In this document: positions 1 to 8,300 of the stretch, piece after piece | Position numbering within the stretch: position 1 is the first letter of the stretch | Layout: the number at the start of each line of letters is the position of its first letter | NCBI RefSeq assembly: GCF_000063445.1 | Contig: NC_009464.1 | Location: 682,001-746,000 of the forward strand | Reading direction: 5' to 3' | Length of the DNA: 64,000 bases | From: Methanocella arvoryzae MRE50 | GTDB lineage: Archaea > Halobacteriota > Methanocellia > Methanocellales > Methanocellaceae | Made by a program: the position numbers and the translations under genes | Notes under the pieces: generated by a model | The model's database searches: none | Seen by the model: only the letters and a program-made list of their open reading frames with translations | Told to the model about the DNA's origin: nothing

Positions 1-57
1 CCTGAGGGTGACGCGGGATATTGTGAGTGCTAAGCTTACGATTCTAGTTTAGAGGCA

Positions 58-690
58 TTAGGGCTCGATCACTGAATTGTTGATTATAGTGTAGCTGTGG
101 TGGTCGTAAATGTCATCTCCGGGCAGGAGATAGACTTTATTCTTGTAAGCAAACGGGTGGTAATGGTCAATAGCATAAATTCGATCGTCATATGGCATCA
201 TATAAACATGGTAACTATCGATACCATTTACAAGACCCCATACTTCTGGAGAGCTGTTTGGACCTATAATCTGGCGTATTTCGATAACAATACAGGCCAG
301 TTCTCGATATAATTCATCCACGTTATCAGGGTTTTTAATATTGACATCTATCTCAAAGCATATGAAACTATGATTGATAATACTATTTGGCCCAGATACT
401 TCATTAGTATGGACACCTATTAGGTCGACAACAGAATACTGCGACCAATTAAGATCACTAATAACATTATTATCTACAGGGGATATATCCGGATTAGTTG
501 TTGTATCATTATTAATTATCGCTATTGTAGAATTGACAGTGTGATTCTCAAAGTTGCTTGAAGTAGTATTATCATCTAAATTGGGATTCGTGGTTACAAT
601 CGTTGTATTAAAAAAACCGAGGGTATTTAATGATATTACAACAATGATAAGTAGGAAGATTGCAATTGTTATTACTTTAAAAAGTTTCAT
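58..690 (-). CDS. Secreted or membrane-anchored hypothetical protein, Asn/Thr-rich
   Basis: About 210 residues and not recognised as a family. Residues 1-27 form a Lys-plus-hydrophobic signal anchor (MKLFKVITIAIF and on). The next 60 residues are rich in N-x-S/T sequons, which suggests a glycosylated extracellular protein. An upstream in-frame ATG at 711 exists, but GGTGAT lies exactly three bases before the ATG at 690, so 690 is preferred; this also removes an overlap with the upstream gene, which ends at 701. The DNA is much more AT-rich than most of the window, like the surface-protein island at 52.8-55.1 kb, which may point to transfer. It probably shares a transcript with the pilin-like gene before it. 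Confidence 0.65.
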   Translation of the reverse strand: MKLFKVITIAIFLLIIVVISLNTLGFFNTTIVTTNPNLDDNTTSSNFENHTVNSTIAIINNDTTTNPDISPVDNNVISDLNWSQYSVVDLIGVHTNEVSGPNSIINHSFICFEIDVNIKNPDNVDELYRELACIVIEIRQIIGPNSSPEVWGLVNGIDSYHVYMMPYDDRIYAIDHYHPFAYKNKVYLLPGDDIYDHHSYTIINNSVIEP

Positions 691-700
691 ATCATCACCA

Positions 701-2194
701 TTAAATCTCATAAAATGTTACAGTACCCTTGTAGCCACCGTTACACATATCAAATTGTGATCCGCCGATGTATTCATCACTGTATATACGATAATTTCCG
801 TTAGGTCCACCTATATCCCAATCGGCATAACCATCATTTTTAACATAACTGGATCTTAGGTTATGGCGGACTAACGGACCATCATAGCACCAGACACACA
901 TGCAGTTTGTTCTTTCATTCCCATTTCCCTTTATTATCCTAAAGTTCCCACTTGCCACATACGCCTGATAATCCTCCACCGGCTCTTCATCCCCCGGCCC
1001 CGGCTGCCCTTTCGCATTAACCTTAACGGATTTTTCCGCCTGCTCCCCGAACCACACACTATCCTCTGCGATCATCCTGAACTTCAAACTATAATCCCCC
1101 GGCCCGGGAGCCTTGATCTGAAACTGAAACGTGTATTCCCCGCCCGGCCGTACCTCGGTGACACCACTCATCGGCATGCTCGTCTTACCAGTAAACTTGT
1201 ACGCATCGCCAGTGTTGCCGTTAATCATACCGAGATCGACGTGATTGGTACCATCGACATACCACGTGCCAGTACCGGTATTCCTCATCGTAATCTTCGC
1301 CTGATAAACATCGCCTTCAAGCATCTCACCAGGAATATCCACTGATACAACCTTTGCATCCCTGACAACGGGGTCGACACGGATCGTTTTAGTCATCTCA
1401 TCCCCGAACCACCCGTAACCTCCGCCCTGCATACGATACGTCACCACATAACTACCCGGCTGCCCGGGCGCCTGCAAGACAGTAGAAAACACATTGCTCG
1501 TAGAAGGCAATACCCCACCCTCCGGGACGGGGATTGTGTCAGCGCCGAAAGCTCCCCCGTAGGACGCCAGCGTGTAGCCTTGAGCGTTGACCCACGGAGT
1601 ATTACCCGTATTCTCAAACGTCATCTGACACGGATAACGATCCCCCGCAATTACAGAAACAGGAAGATTATCACTAACATACCTGGCGTCGACATAATAC
1701 CTGAACAGCACGATGAAATGCGAGACCGCATGCTCCGACTCCATGCCCAGATCATCATACGCTACAGCTTCAATCTCATAATTGCCCTCTGTGAACCGTT
1801 TAGTATCCCCCGACCAATGGTCACCGGTGATCTTTGCCTTGACCCATTCACCGCCGCTGACCCGGTAAAAAACAAGCTTAATAGTCCTGCCCTGGCCGGG
1901 CATAAGCCGGCCAGATATTGTAATACGCTCATCAATATACCGGGTATCACCATCAACAGGGCTGGTAATAGTGATCGCCGAACTCTCCCCCGTCGGAGCT
2001 GATATGGCATTATCCGCACCCCACACCCTGAATTTAGAGATCCGGTCTGCAGCCGCCATTATGTTATCTCCTACAGTGAGTTCGATAGTGACGGCGAGCA
2101 TCAGGACGATGAAGAGCAGGATGAGAACCGCCTGCGCCTGAGCAGCGGCAGCATCGCAAGAAAGACGGCCGGTTTCTATCCTTGATCGGTTCAT
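701..2194 (-). CDS. Pilin-like surface protein with Ig-like domains and Cys-rich C-terminus
   Basis: 497 residues. Residues 1-22 are polar, then AQAQAVLILLFIVLMLAVTI forms one hydrophobic helix, resembling archaeal type IV pilin/archaellin class III signals; the exact peptidase site is not clear. Residues about 68-160 look like one Ig-like domain (ITSPVDGDTRYIDERITISG). Two following domains carry the N-T-G-N-T-P-W and N-T-G-T-G-T-W signatures of NBR1-type Ig folds (about 165-280 and 285-390). A P-G-P-G-D-E-E linker leads to a roughly 90-residue Cys/Gly/Tyr-rich end (CMCVWCYDG). The DNA for this end (701-965) is clearly more AT-rich than the rest, as if the gene had gained a new tail. AGGAGTGGT lies about nine bases before the ATG. 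Likely an exported adhesin or pilus-associated protein. Confidence 0.7.
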   Translation of the reverse strand: MNRSRIETGRLSCDAAAAQAQAVLILLFIVLMLAVTIELTVGDNIMAAADRISKFRVWGADNAISAPTGESSAITITSPVDGDTRYIDERITISGRLMPGQGRTIKLVFYRVSGGEWVKAKITGDHWSGDTKRFTEGNYEIEAVAYDDLGMESEHAVSHFIVLFRYYVDARYVSDNLPVSVIAGDRYPCQMTFENTGNTPWVNAQGYTLASYGGAFGADTIPVPEGGVLPSTSNVFSTVLQAPGQPGSYVVTYRMQGGGYGWFGDEMTKTIRVDPVVRDAKVVSVDIPGEMLEGDVYQAKITMRNTGTGTWYVDGTNHVDLGMINGNTGDAYKFTGKTSMPMSGVTEVRPGGEYTFQFQIKAPGPGDYSLKFRMIAEDSVWFGEQAEKSVKVNAKGQPGPGDEEPVEDYQAYVASGNFRIIKGNGNERTNCMCVWCYDGPLVRHNLRSSYVKNDGYADWDIGGPNGNYRIYSDEYIGGSQFDMCNGGYKGTVTFYEI

Positions 2195-2264
2195 CGTATA
2201 CCACTCCTGGGAATAAGATAGCTATATACTTGCATTATATTGCAAATAAGTACATGCGCCCGTA

Positions 2265-2273
2265 TTATATAAA
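2265..2273 (-). promoter_or_regulatory. TATA box of the pilin-like gene
   Basis: On the minus strand this reads TTTATATAA, a strong archaeal TATA box. A start site about 25 bases downstream would leave a leader of roughly 45 bases that includes the AGGAGTGGT ribosome site. Confidence 0.6.
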
Positions 2274-2349
2274 GTTTTTGAGTACCAGAAGATAGCGAGG
2301 CAGAATGAGATTATAGGTAGGGAGGAGGTTGCCCCGATTGTATGCTGGC

Positions 2350-3054
2350 TCAATTTACCTTACAGCTTTTCCAGTAGTAATACTTAGACTCAGGAATCCT
2401 GAAGGCCAGTAGCGCATCCCTTACCGCACACTTGTTGGTCCGGGTATACTCTTCTACGGCGGCGATAAACAGCGTTTTGTAGTTTTTGCCCCTGATCTCC
2501 GCCCATATCTTCGGCCTGTCGGTCTGCCATTCGGGATATACCTGCTCCACCCAGCGGGCAAAGACGTTCAGGGGGAAAACTTCGAGGTACTGTCCGCACG
2601 TGTAGCCGATGTCTTTCTGCTTCGAGGCGAGGTAGGTATAGTTTAGCACCGCGTCCACAAAGTAGTGCTTGTAGGCCGACGGAGCCTGGTCTTCGTAGAC
2701 ACCGTGGAAGCTGAAAGCGTGCTTTCTGAGCCCTGCGCCCTGGCGCTGGCGCATCTCGGCATAGAACTCCTGCGCTGCCTCTAGGCTGCCAGAATCCCGG
2801 TATTTATTGTACAGGCCAGAATAGTCAGAAAAGCCGGGACTGTCACCGCCCGAAGACCGGATCTGGTCCCTGAATTCGATGAATGCTGCGATCTTCTCGT
2901 AGGCGATGTTGATCTTCTTGGCCATCTCATCGCTCTTTTCGCCGCTGTCGGGGTGATAGCGCTTAAGGAAAACGTTCCGCACCCGCTTGAGCTCCTCTTC
3001 ATCGACGGCCTCCCCGACGCCGAAAAAATTGAGGTAGGCCCGGATGTCTTCCAT
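2350..3054 (-). CDS. J-domain protein
   Basis: 234 residues. The first 65 form a DnaJ-type J domain: predicted helices around a loop with H-P-D (KRYHPDSG, about residues 34-39), followed by a helix with KKINIAYEKI. This tripeptide is the Hsp70-stimulating signature. There is no Gly/Phe linker or zinc-finger domain, so it is not canonical DnaJ but a class III-like co-chaperone. The remaining 170 residues are rich in aromatic and charged residues and are not recognised; they may bind a client. A TTTAAATAG box lies at about 3078-3087 upstream on the minus strand. It stands alone between unrelated genes. Confidence 0.75.
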   Translation of the reverse strand: MEDIRAYLNFFGVGEAVDEEELKRVRNVFLKRYHPDSGEKSDEMAKKINIAYEKIAAFIEFRDQIRSSGGDSPGFSDYSGLYNKYRDSGSLEAAQEFYAEMRQRQGAGLRKHAFSFHGVYEDQAPSAYKHYFVDAVLNYTYLASKQKDIGYTCGQYLEVFPLNVFARWVEQVYPEWQTDRPKIWAEIRGKNYKTLFIAAVEEYTRTNKCAVRDALLAFRIPESKYYYWKSCKVN

Positions 3055-3126
3055 GATCAGGTAGTAATGATCGAGGGCTATTTAAAGTTGATGAATTATC
3101 GCCAGGAGTAATACTAATCAGTCTAA

Positions 3127-4011
3127 TCACAGGCGTATGTCAGCCAGTACCATCGAATGATCAGAGAGGCCGCTGACCCGTTCCTCATGTGAGTACTCGA
3201 CGCCGGACAGCCGTTTTCCCAGACCCGGCGTCAGGAACACGTAGTCCAGCCGGAAGCCCCTGTTGCCTAAGAACCAGGTATAATCTTCAGGCCCCGGTTC
3301 AGGGTGGAACTTTCTCCAGGCATCTGCCAGCCCTTCCCCATGCGAGTTCTTCAGCCGCTTCAGGTATGCCATCCGGTCGCTCAGGTAATAGCTATCTGTA
3401 TTATGGCTCCGGTCCTCTGCGTTCAGGCCGGTGTTGAAGTCTCCCGCGATAATCGCTTCGCTTCCGGTCTTCAGCTTTTCCCGGGCATACTCGATCAGCG
3501 CGTCCCATATCAACTGCTTGTGCCCGATGGACCTGACGAACGTTTCAGGACCGCCTTTTCTGCCCGGCCTGACGTCAGGAATGTGGATGCCGAGAAGCTC
3601 GAAGGACATCCCCTGTGATTTCAGCCCCAGGTTCGCCCACCTGTAGCGGTAGATCTCGTCCAGCCGGCGCGTGTCGACCTTGAAGCTTGCCGCCGGAGAA
3701 ACCGCATACATATCTGTCAGATTCCTGCCGAGGGCGATCAGTATGCCGTTCTTGTCCAGTCCCGGGTTGGAGCTGTGGCAGGTATATCCGGCCTCTCTTA
3801 AGCCGGCCTTGATGACGCCCCCGGTCTCCTCCGCGTCACGGTATTCCTGCAGTACGATGACGTCAGGGCTTTTCCCGAGGATCGCTCTGACTATGCCACG
3901 CAAATTTTCCCGGGAAGTGATGGGATCATACCCGGTTCTGCCGGCCCCGATGCCGCCGAAGCAGATGTTCCAGCTGAGGAGCCGTATTCGGTCAGAGCGG
4001 ACGAGACTCAT
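3127..4011 (-). CDS. Endonuclease/exonuclease/phosphatase (EEP) family protein
   Basis: 294 residues with the motifs of the DNase I/exonuclease III fold in order: RLLSWNICFGG near the start, VIVLQEY (catalytic Glu), LLGIHIPD, IAGDFNTGLN, LDYVF and a final LSDHSMV (Asp-His pair). This set binds Mg and cleaves phosphodiesters, on DNA, RNA or lipids; the substrate cannot be read. The open frame extends 306 bases upstream, but that part is low-quality Arg/Ser/Gln sequence overlapping the preceding gene. The ATG at 4011 overlaps that gene's stop as ATGA and begins just before the first motif. A paralogue lies at 8747-9619. Confidence 0.85.
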   Translation of the reverse strand: MSLVRSDRIRLLSWNICFGGIGAGRTGYDPITSRENLRGIVRAILGKSPDVIVLQEYRDAEETGGVIKAGLREAGYTCHSSNPGLDKNGILIALGRNLTDMYAVSPAASFKVDTRRLDEIYRYRWANLGLKSQGMSFELLGIHIPDVRPGRKGGPETFVRSIGHKQLIWDALIEYAREKLKTGSEAIIAGDFNTGLNAEDRSHNTDSYYLSDRMAYLKRLKNSHGEGLADAWRKFHPEPGPEDYTWFLGNRGFRLDYVFLTPGLGKRLSGVEYSHEERVSGLSDHSMVLADIRL

Positions 4012-4373
4012 GAAGGTAACGGAAGCAGCAGGTTCAGCGTTTGATTGCCTTCGCTCAGGTTGGCCGACATCGTGTAGACGTAGAAGTCTTTGGAAGCGCT
4101 GATACTGTAGTTGCCCGGCTGGAGATTGCTGAAGGCGTAAAATCCCCCGGAGTCCGTCTGAGTGGTCAGAGTAGGGGTGGTCGGCGACGCGCCTTCCTTG
4201 AACAGGTTGACCGTAGCCCCGGGTATGCTTGTGTTGTTCAGGCTGGTCACGTACCCGTGAATGCCTGTGCCGGGCGTGTCTGCTGTCTGAGCGTATACTG
4301 TCTGACCGACTATGCACAGGAGCAGAGAGATGGCGATTAAGGAAAAAGCTTTACGGATCACTTTGGACACCAC
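4008..4373 (-). CDS. Secreted protein with carboxypeptidase-regulatory-like domain
   Basis: 121 residues. Residues 1-28 are a classical Sec signal peptide (SLIAISLLLCIVGQTVYAQ). The rest is one small beta-sandwich of the CarboxypepD_reg-like/SpaA type: G-I-H-G-Y-V, then G-A-T-V-N-L-F, then the typical D-S-G-G-F-Y-A-F-S-N-L-Q-P-G-N-Y. Such domains are common in archaeal cell-surface proteins and are usually structural. Its TGA overlaps the ATG of the EEP nuclease (ATGA), so the two are probably translationally coupled, although the pairing of an exported domain with a nuclease lacking an obvious signal is odd. Confidence 0.75.
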   Translation of the reverse strand: MVSKVIRKAFSLIAISLLLCIVGQTVYAQTADTPGTGIHGYVTSLNNTSIPGATVNLFKEGASPTTPTLTTQTDSGGFYAFSNLQPGNYSISASKDFYVYTMSANLSEGNQTLNLLLPLPS

Positions 4374-4471
4374 CAGTTATCAGGTGATCAATGAGCCGAT
4401 TTATAGCTCTGCGCGCTGTAAATGTGGAATTTTTCCAGGTTGCAGGCTGTACAGGCAGCAGGAAGAAAAAG

Positions 4472-5167
4472 TTAGACAGGCGCAGAGATCGACTGGATCT
4501 GCCCCTGTGCGACGACCATCAGGCGGTCGTCAGGAAGCTTTACCCATGGCGTGCCGTCAAGCACCTGGGTAGAGACCATTGTGCGGGCGCCCTGCCTGTG
4601 ATAGAGGTTCTGGTAGTACATGGGCTTTTCCGGGTGGTGGCCGAAAGCGTAGACGTTCGTGCCGTCCGAGAGCAGGAAGTTGAGCCGTATCTGCCGGCCG
4701 AACTCGTAGTCTTCGAAGAGGCTGGTGATCCCGTACTGCAGCCCCGACATCGCATCCCCCCGGTCTTCGATGTGGTCCATGAGAATGTGAAAGACAGTTT
4801 CAGAGTCAGTCTCCCCGGTGGCCATGGGGTGTACGTAGAGGCCGTCGACGTGCCCGTTATGGGCGAACACCCAGTCTTTGCCGTCGTAGTGGCGAACGAA
4901 CGGGTGGCAGTTACGCTCGTTCAGTTCCCCGCGGGAAGCGTGCCGGATGTGGGAGATGATGATGTCGCTCTCTGCCGCTTCTACTGCCTTGAAGTAGGTC
5001 TTGCTCAGCAATGCTTTCTCTGGTAGTTTCTGCATGACAGCTCCGCCTTGTCTGTAGTAGGCGATACCCCAGCCGTGCGGATTGCGGCAGGAGTGATCTG
5101 CGAACCTGTGGAGCGTGGAAATGGCCTTGCCTGGCCTGCTGAAGCTGATACCGTATAATTCGCACAT
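4472..5167 (-). CDS. Class II glutamine amidotransferase (GATase_4/YafJ type)
   Basis: 231 residues. The chain begins MCELYGISFS, so Cys2 becomes the N-terminal nucleophile after Met removal, as in Ntn-hydrolase glutaminases. Family motifs follow: HGWGIAYY (about 31-38), HIRHASRGE (about 73-81) and FAHNGHVDG (about 100-108), which shape the glutamine pocket. No synthase domain is attached, so the acceptor of the released ammonia is unknown. The nearest minus-strand neighbours do not suggest a pathway. An A/T box (AAATATTTAAAATATG) lies 40-55 bases upstream on the minus strand. Confidence 0.85.
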   Translation of the reverse strand: MCELYGISFSRPGKAISTLHRFADHSCRNPHGWGIAYYRQGGAVMQKLPEKALLSKTYFKAVEAAESDIIISHIRHASRGELNERNCHPFVRHYDGKDWVFAHNGHVDGLYVHPMATGETDSETVFHILMDHIEDRGDAMSGLQYGITSLFEDYEFGRQIRLNFLLSDGTNVYAFGHHPEKPMYYQNLYHRQGARTMVSTQVLDGTPWVKLPDDRLMVVAQGQIQSISAPV

Positions 5168-5246
5168 GACTTGCTCTTTAGACCTCTTTATTGAGAAGAT
5201 GCGTCCCCATATTTTAAATATTTTTCATAAAATAGCCTCACAGTAA

Positions 5247-5278
5247 GGCGGTTTCCGGGCGTCTCCCCCGGAGCCGCC
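5247..5278. other. GC-rich stem-loop between divergent genes
   Basis: GGCGG and TCCGGG pair with CCCGGA and GCCGCC around a 7-base loop. It lies between the amidotransferase (minus) and a methyltransferase (plus), in an upstream region for both, so a regulatory or small-RNA role is more likely than termination. No T-run follows on either strand. Confidence 0.4.
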
Positions 5279-5378
5279 AGGATCAGGCAACGTGATGATG
5301 GCATATGCATCGATATGCAAGCGGGATCTGTAGAACAGACGTGATCTCTGCAAAAACTGAAGTGTGCATATTTTATCG

Positions 5379-6089
5379 ATGAACGACGATTATTTTTCCG
5401 AGGCTGGAATATTGAGGGAGCAGGACCGAAAGATTTTGAGAAAATTTTACAGGGATAACTATCTACAGTACGGCCATGACATAAAAAGCCTGGGCTGGCT
5501 CGAGGGGACGCAGGAAGCGCGTTTTACTGTGCTGACCTCGATCGGAGACCTGGACGGCAGCAGCATCCTCGACGTAGGCTGCGGCTTTGCGGACCTGTAT
5601 GGCTTTCTCCGGGACCGGGGCATCTCTGTGGATTATACCGGCATCGACCTTAACCCCGAGTTCATAGAAATCGCAAAGTCCCGTTACCCGGACGCCAGGT
5701 TTATCGTAGGCGACTTCGAGGAGACGAAGATTCCAGGCAGGTTCGACTGGGCGTTCGAATGCGGCATCTTCAACCTGAAAGTGCACGAGCACCGGCCTTT
5801 TGTCGAAAACACCCTGCGCAAGATGTTCAAGATGGCCTCGAAAGGCATCGCTGCAGACTTTCTGAGCCCGGCCTCGTATGATCTTACCGGCGAGATGTAC
5901 CATCCGGACCCGCTTGAGATGGTCAGGTACTGTAACAGGCTGTCGAAGAGAGTAGTGCTGCGCTGCGACTATAAGCCCACCGAGTTTTGCGTGTACGTCT
6001 ACAAAGACACAGACGTCGGCGTCATGAGCGCTTTCAGGGGATTCGGGAGCGCACTTAAGGACCTCACGACAGAAAAAGACTATCGCTAA
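5379..6089 (+). CDS. SAM-dependent methyltransferase, class I
   Basis: About 236 residues. The Rossmann fold is shown by motif I ILDVGCGFADLYGF (about residues 60-73), an acidic ribose-binding turn YTGIDLNPEFIEIA and motif II VGDFEE, then FDWAFECGIFN. The substrate is unknown. A GTG at 5364 would add five residues; ATG 5379 is chosen because the added part has no ribosome site either. The sequence after the domain (KRVVLRCDYKPTEFCVYVYK) completes the beta-sheet, so the protein is full length. Confidence 0.75.
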   Translation: MNDDYFSEAGILREQDRKILRKFYRDNYLQYGHDIKSLGWLEGTQEARFTVLTSIGDLDGSSILDVGCGFADLYGFLRDRGISVDYTGIDLNPEFIEIAKSRYPDARFIVGDFEETKIPGRFDWAFECGIFNLKVHEHRPFVENTLRKMFKMASKGIAADFLSPASYDLTGEMYHPDPLEMVRYCNRLSKRVVLRCDYKPTEFCVYVYKDTDVGVMSAFRGFGSALKDLTTEKDYR

Positions 6090-6169
6090 AAGCTGCCTGG
6101 CTGACGGTATCACGCTGGCCTGTCGCTGGTCGTTTTCTGCGAAGATTATTTAGCTACAGTCCGATTAAC

Positions 6170-6180
6170 ATTTATATAAT
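6170..6180 (+). promoter_or_regulatory. TATA box of the 118-residue acidic protein gene
   Basis: ATTTATATAAT, a consensus archaeal TATA box, 44 bases before an ATG that has AGAGGAGG upstream of it. Confidence 0.55.
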
Positions 6181-6223
6181 GAGCTGGAAACAGGTTGATC
6201 TCACCAGAGGAGGATAACGACAG

Positions 6224-6580
6224 ATGGTCGAACGACAAACAGTCGGAAGACAGATGGTTAAAAATACCATCGAGCTGCCCGGCGAAGAGCTGAACCGGCG
6301 GCTGGAAGACCTCTCTATGAAGATCGAGCGCGTCAGCATCCTCATAGAGGACGCGATGGTTGACCCGAACGACGTCATAGGCCTGGACAGCATGGCTTAT
6401 AACAACCTGATGATCTGTCTGGCCAAGTACGAGGAGTTCTTAGACCACCTGCACGAAACGACGCTGGATACGACTGATGACATCCGGGAACTTGTGGGCT
6501 GTCCGGCCGAATGCTACGGGGTCGTCGACGAGGACAGGGACGAGGATCAGTTCGTCGAAGACGAGGACCAGCAAGAGTAA
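6224..6580 (+). CDS. Small acidic hypothetical protein
   Basis: 118 residues, not recognised. It is predicted mostly helical, with amphipathic stretches at about 18-50 (ELNRRLEDLSMKIERVSILI) and 60-90, and ends in an Asp/Glu-rich tail (DEDRDEDQFVEDEDQQE). There is no membrane segment. A strong AGAGGAGG ribosome site lies 10 bases before the ATG and a TATA box lies further upstream, so expression is well supported. The acidic tail could bind a basic partner or nucleic-acid-binding protein; this is speculation. Confidence 0.65.
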   Translation: MVERQTVGRQMVKNTIELPGEELNRRLEDLSMKIERVSILIEDAMVDPNDVIGLDSMAYNNLMICLAKYEEFLDHLHETTLDTTDDIRELVGCPAECYGVVDEDRDEDQFVEDEDQQE

Positions 6581-6660
6581 GCTGTTCCGTACCATTCGCT
6601 TTTCTGCTCCGGGCTTCCCGGGCTAACGTATTTATAACCATCCGGCCATAGTCAACGGAT

Positions 6661-7449
6661 ATGCTAAATATTGGCAGGTTATCAGCTTTACTCATCATTA
6701 TCACAGCCGTTCTGGCAGCAGGGTGCACTCAGCCGGCGGAGACTGCGCCGGATCGGGAAACCATGTACCAGGTGTCGACCTTCAGCGCCCTCTCTCAGGG
6801 GGTTTACGAAGGAATTATACCGGTCGTAACCCTGCTGCAGAATGGAGATACAGGCCTCGGCACGTTCGACGCCCTTGACGGCGAGATGGTCTGCCTTGAG
6901 GGAAAGGTATACCAGGTAAAGGGAGACGGGACAGTAGTAGAGACGGGCGATAACGTTACCGTCCCGTTTGCGGCCGTGACCTTTTTCGATGCTGACAGCA
7001 CGAGGCAGCTGGAAGGTTTACAGGGCTTGAGCAACCTGACGACGCTGATCGACGCTGAGCTTCCGTCCGATGCCACTATGTATGCCCTGAAAGTCCACGG
7101 CAACTTTTCGCACGTGAAGACCAGAAGTGTCCCTGCTCAGGAAAAGCCGTATCCTGCCTTAGTAGATGCGGTGAAGAACCAGTCGGTCTTCGAGAGGGAG
7201 AACGTCTCGGGCACGATCGTCGGCGTGCGATTCCCCGCATATATGGACGGTGTGAACGTTGCCGGATACCATTGCCACTTCATCTCTGATGACAGGCAGT
7301 TCGGCGGCCACCTGCTGGACTGTACGCTGGAGAACGGGACGCTGATGATCGACGGGACAGACCGGTTTGTCATGGTGCTCCCAAGGGGCATGCAAGGCGT
7401 GGATTCGGCCAAGGCGGATAGCTCTGTAGTGAGCGCTATTGAACAGTAG
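6661..7449 (+). CDS. Lipoprotein acetolactate decarboxylase
   Basis: 262 residues. A lipoprotein signal (LIIITAVLAAGC, lipid Cys at 22) precedes a full alpha-acetolactate decarboxylase domain. Recognisable blocks are YQVSTFSALSQGVYEG, GLGTFDALDGEM, VPFAAVTFF, and the C-terminal GYHCHFISDDRQFGGH that supplies the three zinc-binding His. The family turns 2-acetolactate into acetoin. In bacteria it is usually cytoplasmic and sits with acetolactate synthase; here it is predicted to be outside the cell and no synthase is nearby. Secreted forms of this family are known elsewhere. TTTATAA lies about 25-30 bases before the ATG, consistent with a leaderless mRNA. Confidence 0.85.
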   Translation: MLNIGRLSALLIIITAVLAAGCTQPAETAPDRETMYQVSTFSALSQGVYEGIIPVVTLLQNGDTGLGTFDALDGEMVCLEGKVYQVKGDGTVVETGDNVTVPFAAVTFFDADSTRQLEGLQGLSNLTTLIDAELPSDATMYALKVHGNFSHVKTRSVPAQEKPYPALVDAVKNQSVFERENVSGTIVGVRFPAYMDGVNVAGYHCHFISDDRQFGGHLLDCTLENGTLMIDGTDRFVMVLPRGMQGVDSAKADSSVVSAIEQ

Positions 7450-7471
7450 GTAAGAAATTCAAGCGGTGTTT

Positions 7472-8233
7472 ATGACAATCGCCGACCCTGACCACACCCT
7501 TCCCGGCGAGCTGTGGACAGCGGCAGGCTTCGACGAGCACCCGGGGGGCGGTAAGGCCACTGAGCGGCTGCAGAAAATGGCAGGAGTCGCCCCTGGTCAG
7601 CGAGTCCTCGACATGGGCTGCGGCGCAGGCCGCACGGCTGACATGCTGGCAAAAAGCGGCGTCAGCCCGATCGTCGTAGATTTAGATGCCGGGGTACTGA
7701 TAAAGGCCAGAGCTCTGGCAACCCGGAGCGGTACCTCGGAAAAGCTAAGTTTCATACAGGCAGACTTGCATCACCTGCCATTTAAAGAAGGGACTTTCGA
7801 CGCTGCCCTGGCTGAGTCAGTGCTGGCATACTGTGATGCTGCCCATGTGGTCAGGGAAAGTTACCGGGTTTTAAAGCCGGGAGGCGCTTTCGGCTTTAAC
7901 GAGCTCACCTATCTGCACGCCCCGGATCCGGCGCTGAAGGCCGTGCTTCGACATACGCTGAAGGCCTCGCCACACCTCGAGAGGGAGTGGAAGCTCATTT
8001 TCCGGAGCGCAGGGTTTGCTGAGGTCGTCAGCACAATATCGAAAATCAGCCTCCGGGCACAGTTCCTGAGCCGGCTGAAGACAGGCGGCATGCTGGCGGG
8101 CGCCGGGAGGCTCGCAGGATGCTTAGCCAGGCCGGAGATCGCCAGGTCGCTACTTAATCCCGGAATCAGGGGCATAGTCATGAAGTTCCGGTCGTCTGTC
8201 GGCTACGGGCTGTACGCAGGCAGGAAACCTTGA
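7472..8233 (+). CDS. SAM-dependent methyltransferase (methyltransferase 11 type)
   Basis: 253 residues. Motif I is RVLDMGCGAGRTADMLA (about residues 45-61), the acidic loop IVVDLDAG, then LSFIQADLHHLPF, FDAALAESVLAY and the post-motif YRVLKPGGAFGFNEL. These place it in the small-molecule methyltransferase group with a C-terminal variable cap (about 150-253) that would set the acceptor; the acceptor is unknown. A GTG at 7466 is also possible; the GGTG ribosome site lies immediately before the ATG at 7472. It begins 22 bases after the acetolactate decarboxylase stop, so the two may be cotranscribed. Confidence 0.75.
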   Translation: MTIADPDHTLPGELWTAAGFDEHPGGGKATERLQKMAGVAPGQRVLDMGCGAGRTADMLAKSGVSPIVVDLDAGVLIKARALATRSGTSEKLSFIQADLHHLPFKEGTFDAALAESVLAYCDAAHVVRESYRVLKPGGAFGFNELTYLHAPDPALKAVLRHTLKASPHLEREWKLIFRSAGFAEVVSTISKISLRAQFLSRLKTGGMLAGAGRLAGCLARPEIARSLLNPGIRGIVMKFRSSVGYGLYAGRKP

Positions 8234-8300
8234 TCTGGCTAACCGCCGCCCTTAAAGATTTATACACCCTTTCGGTATATGATCAGAGCGGTGACTTTGA

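Noticed and set aside
3127-4317. Long N-terminal extension of the EEP nuclease
   Set aside because: The first 102 residues are Arg/Ser/Gln-rich out-of-frame reading of the overlapping secreted-protein gene.
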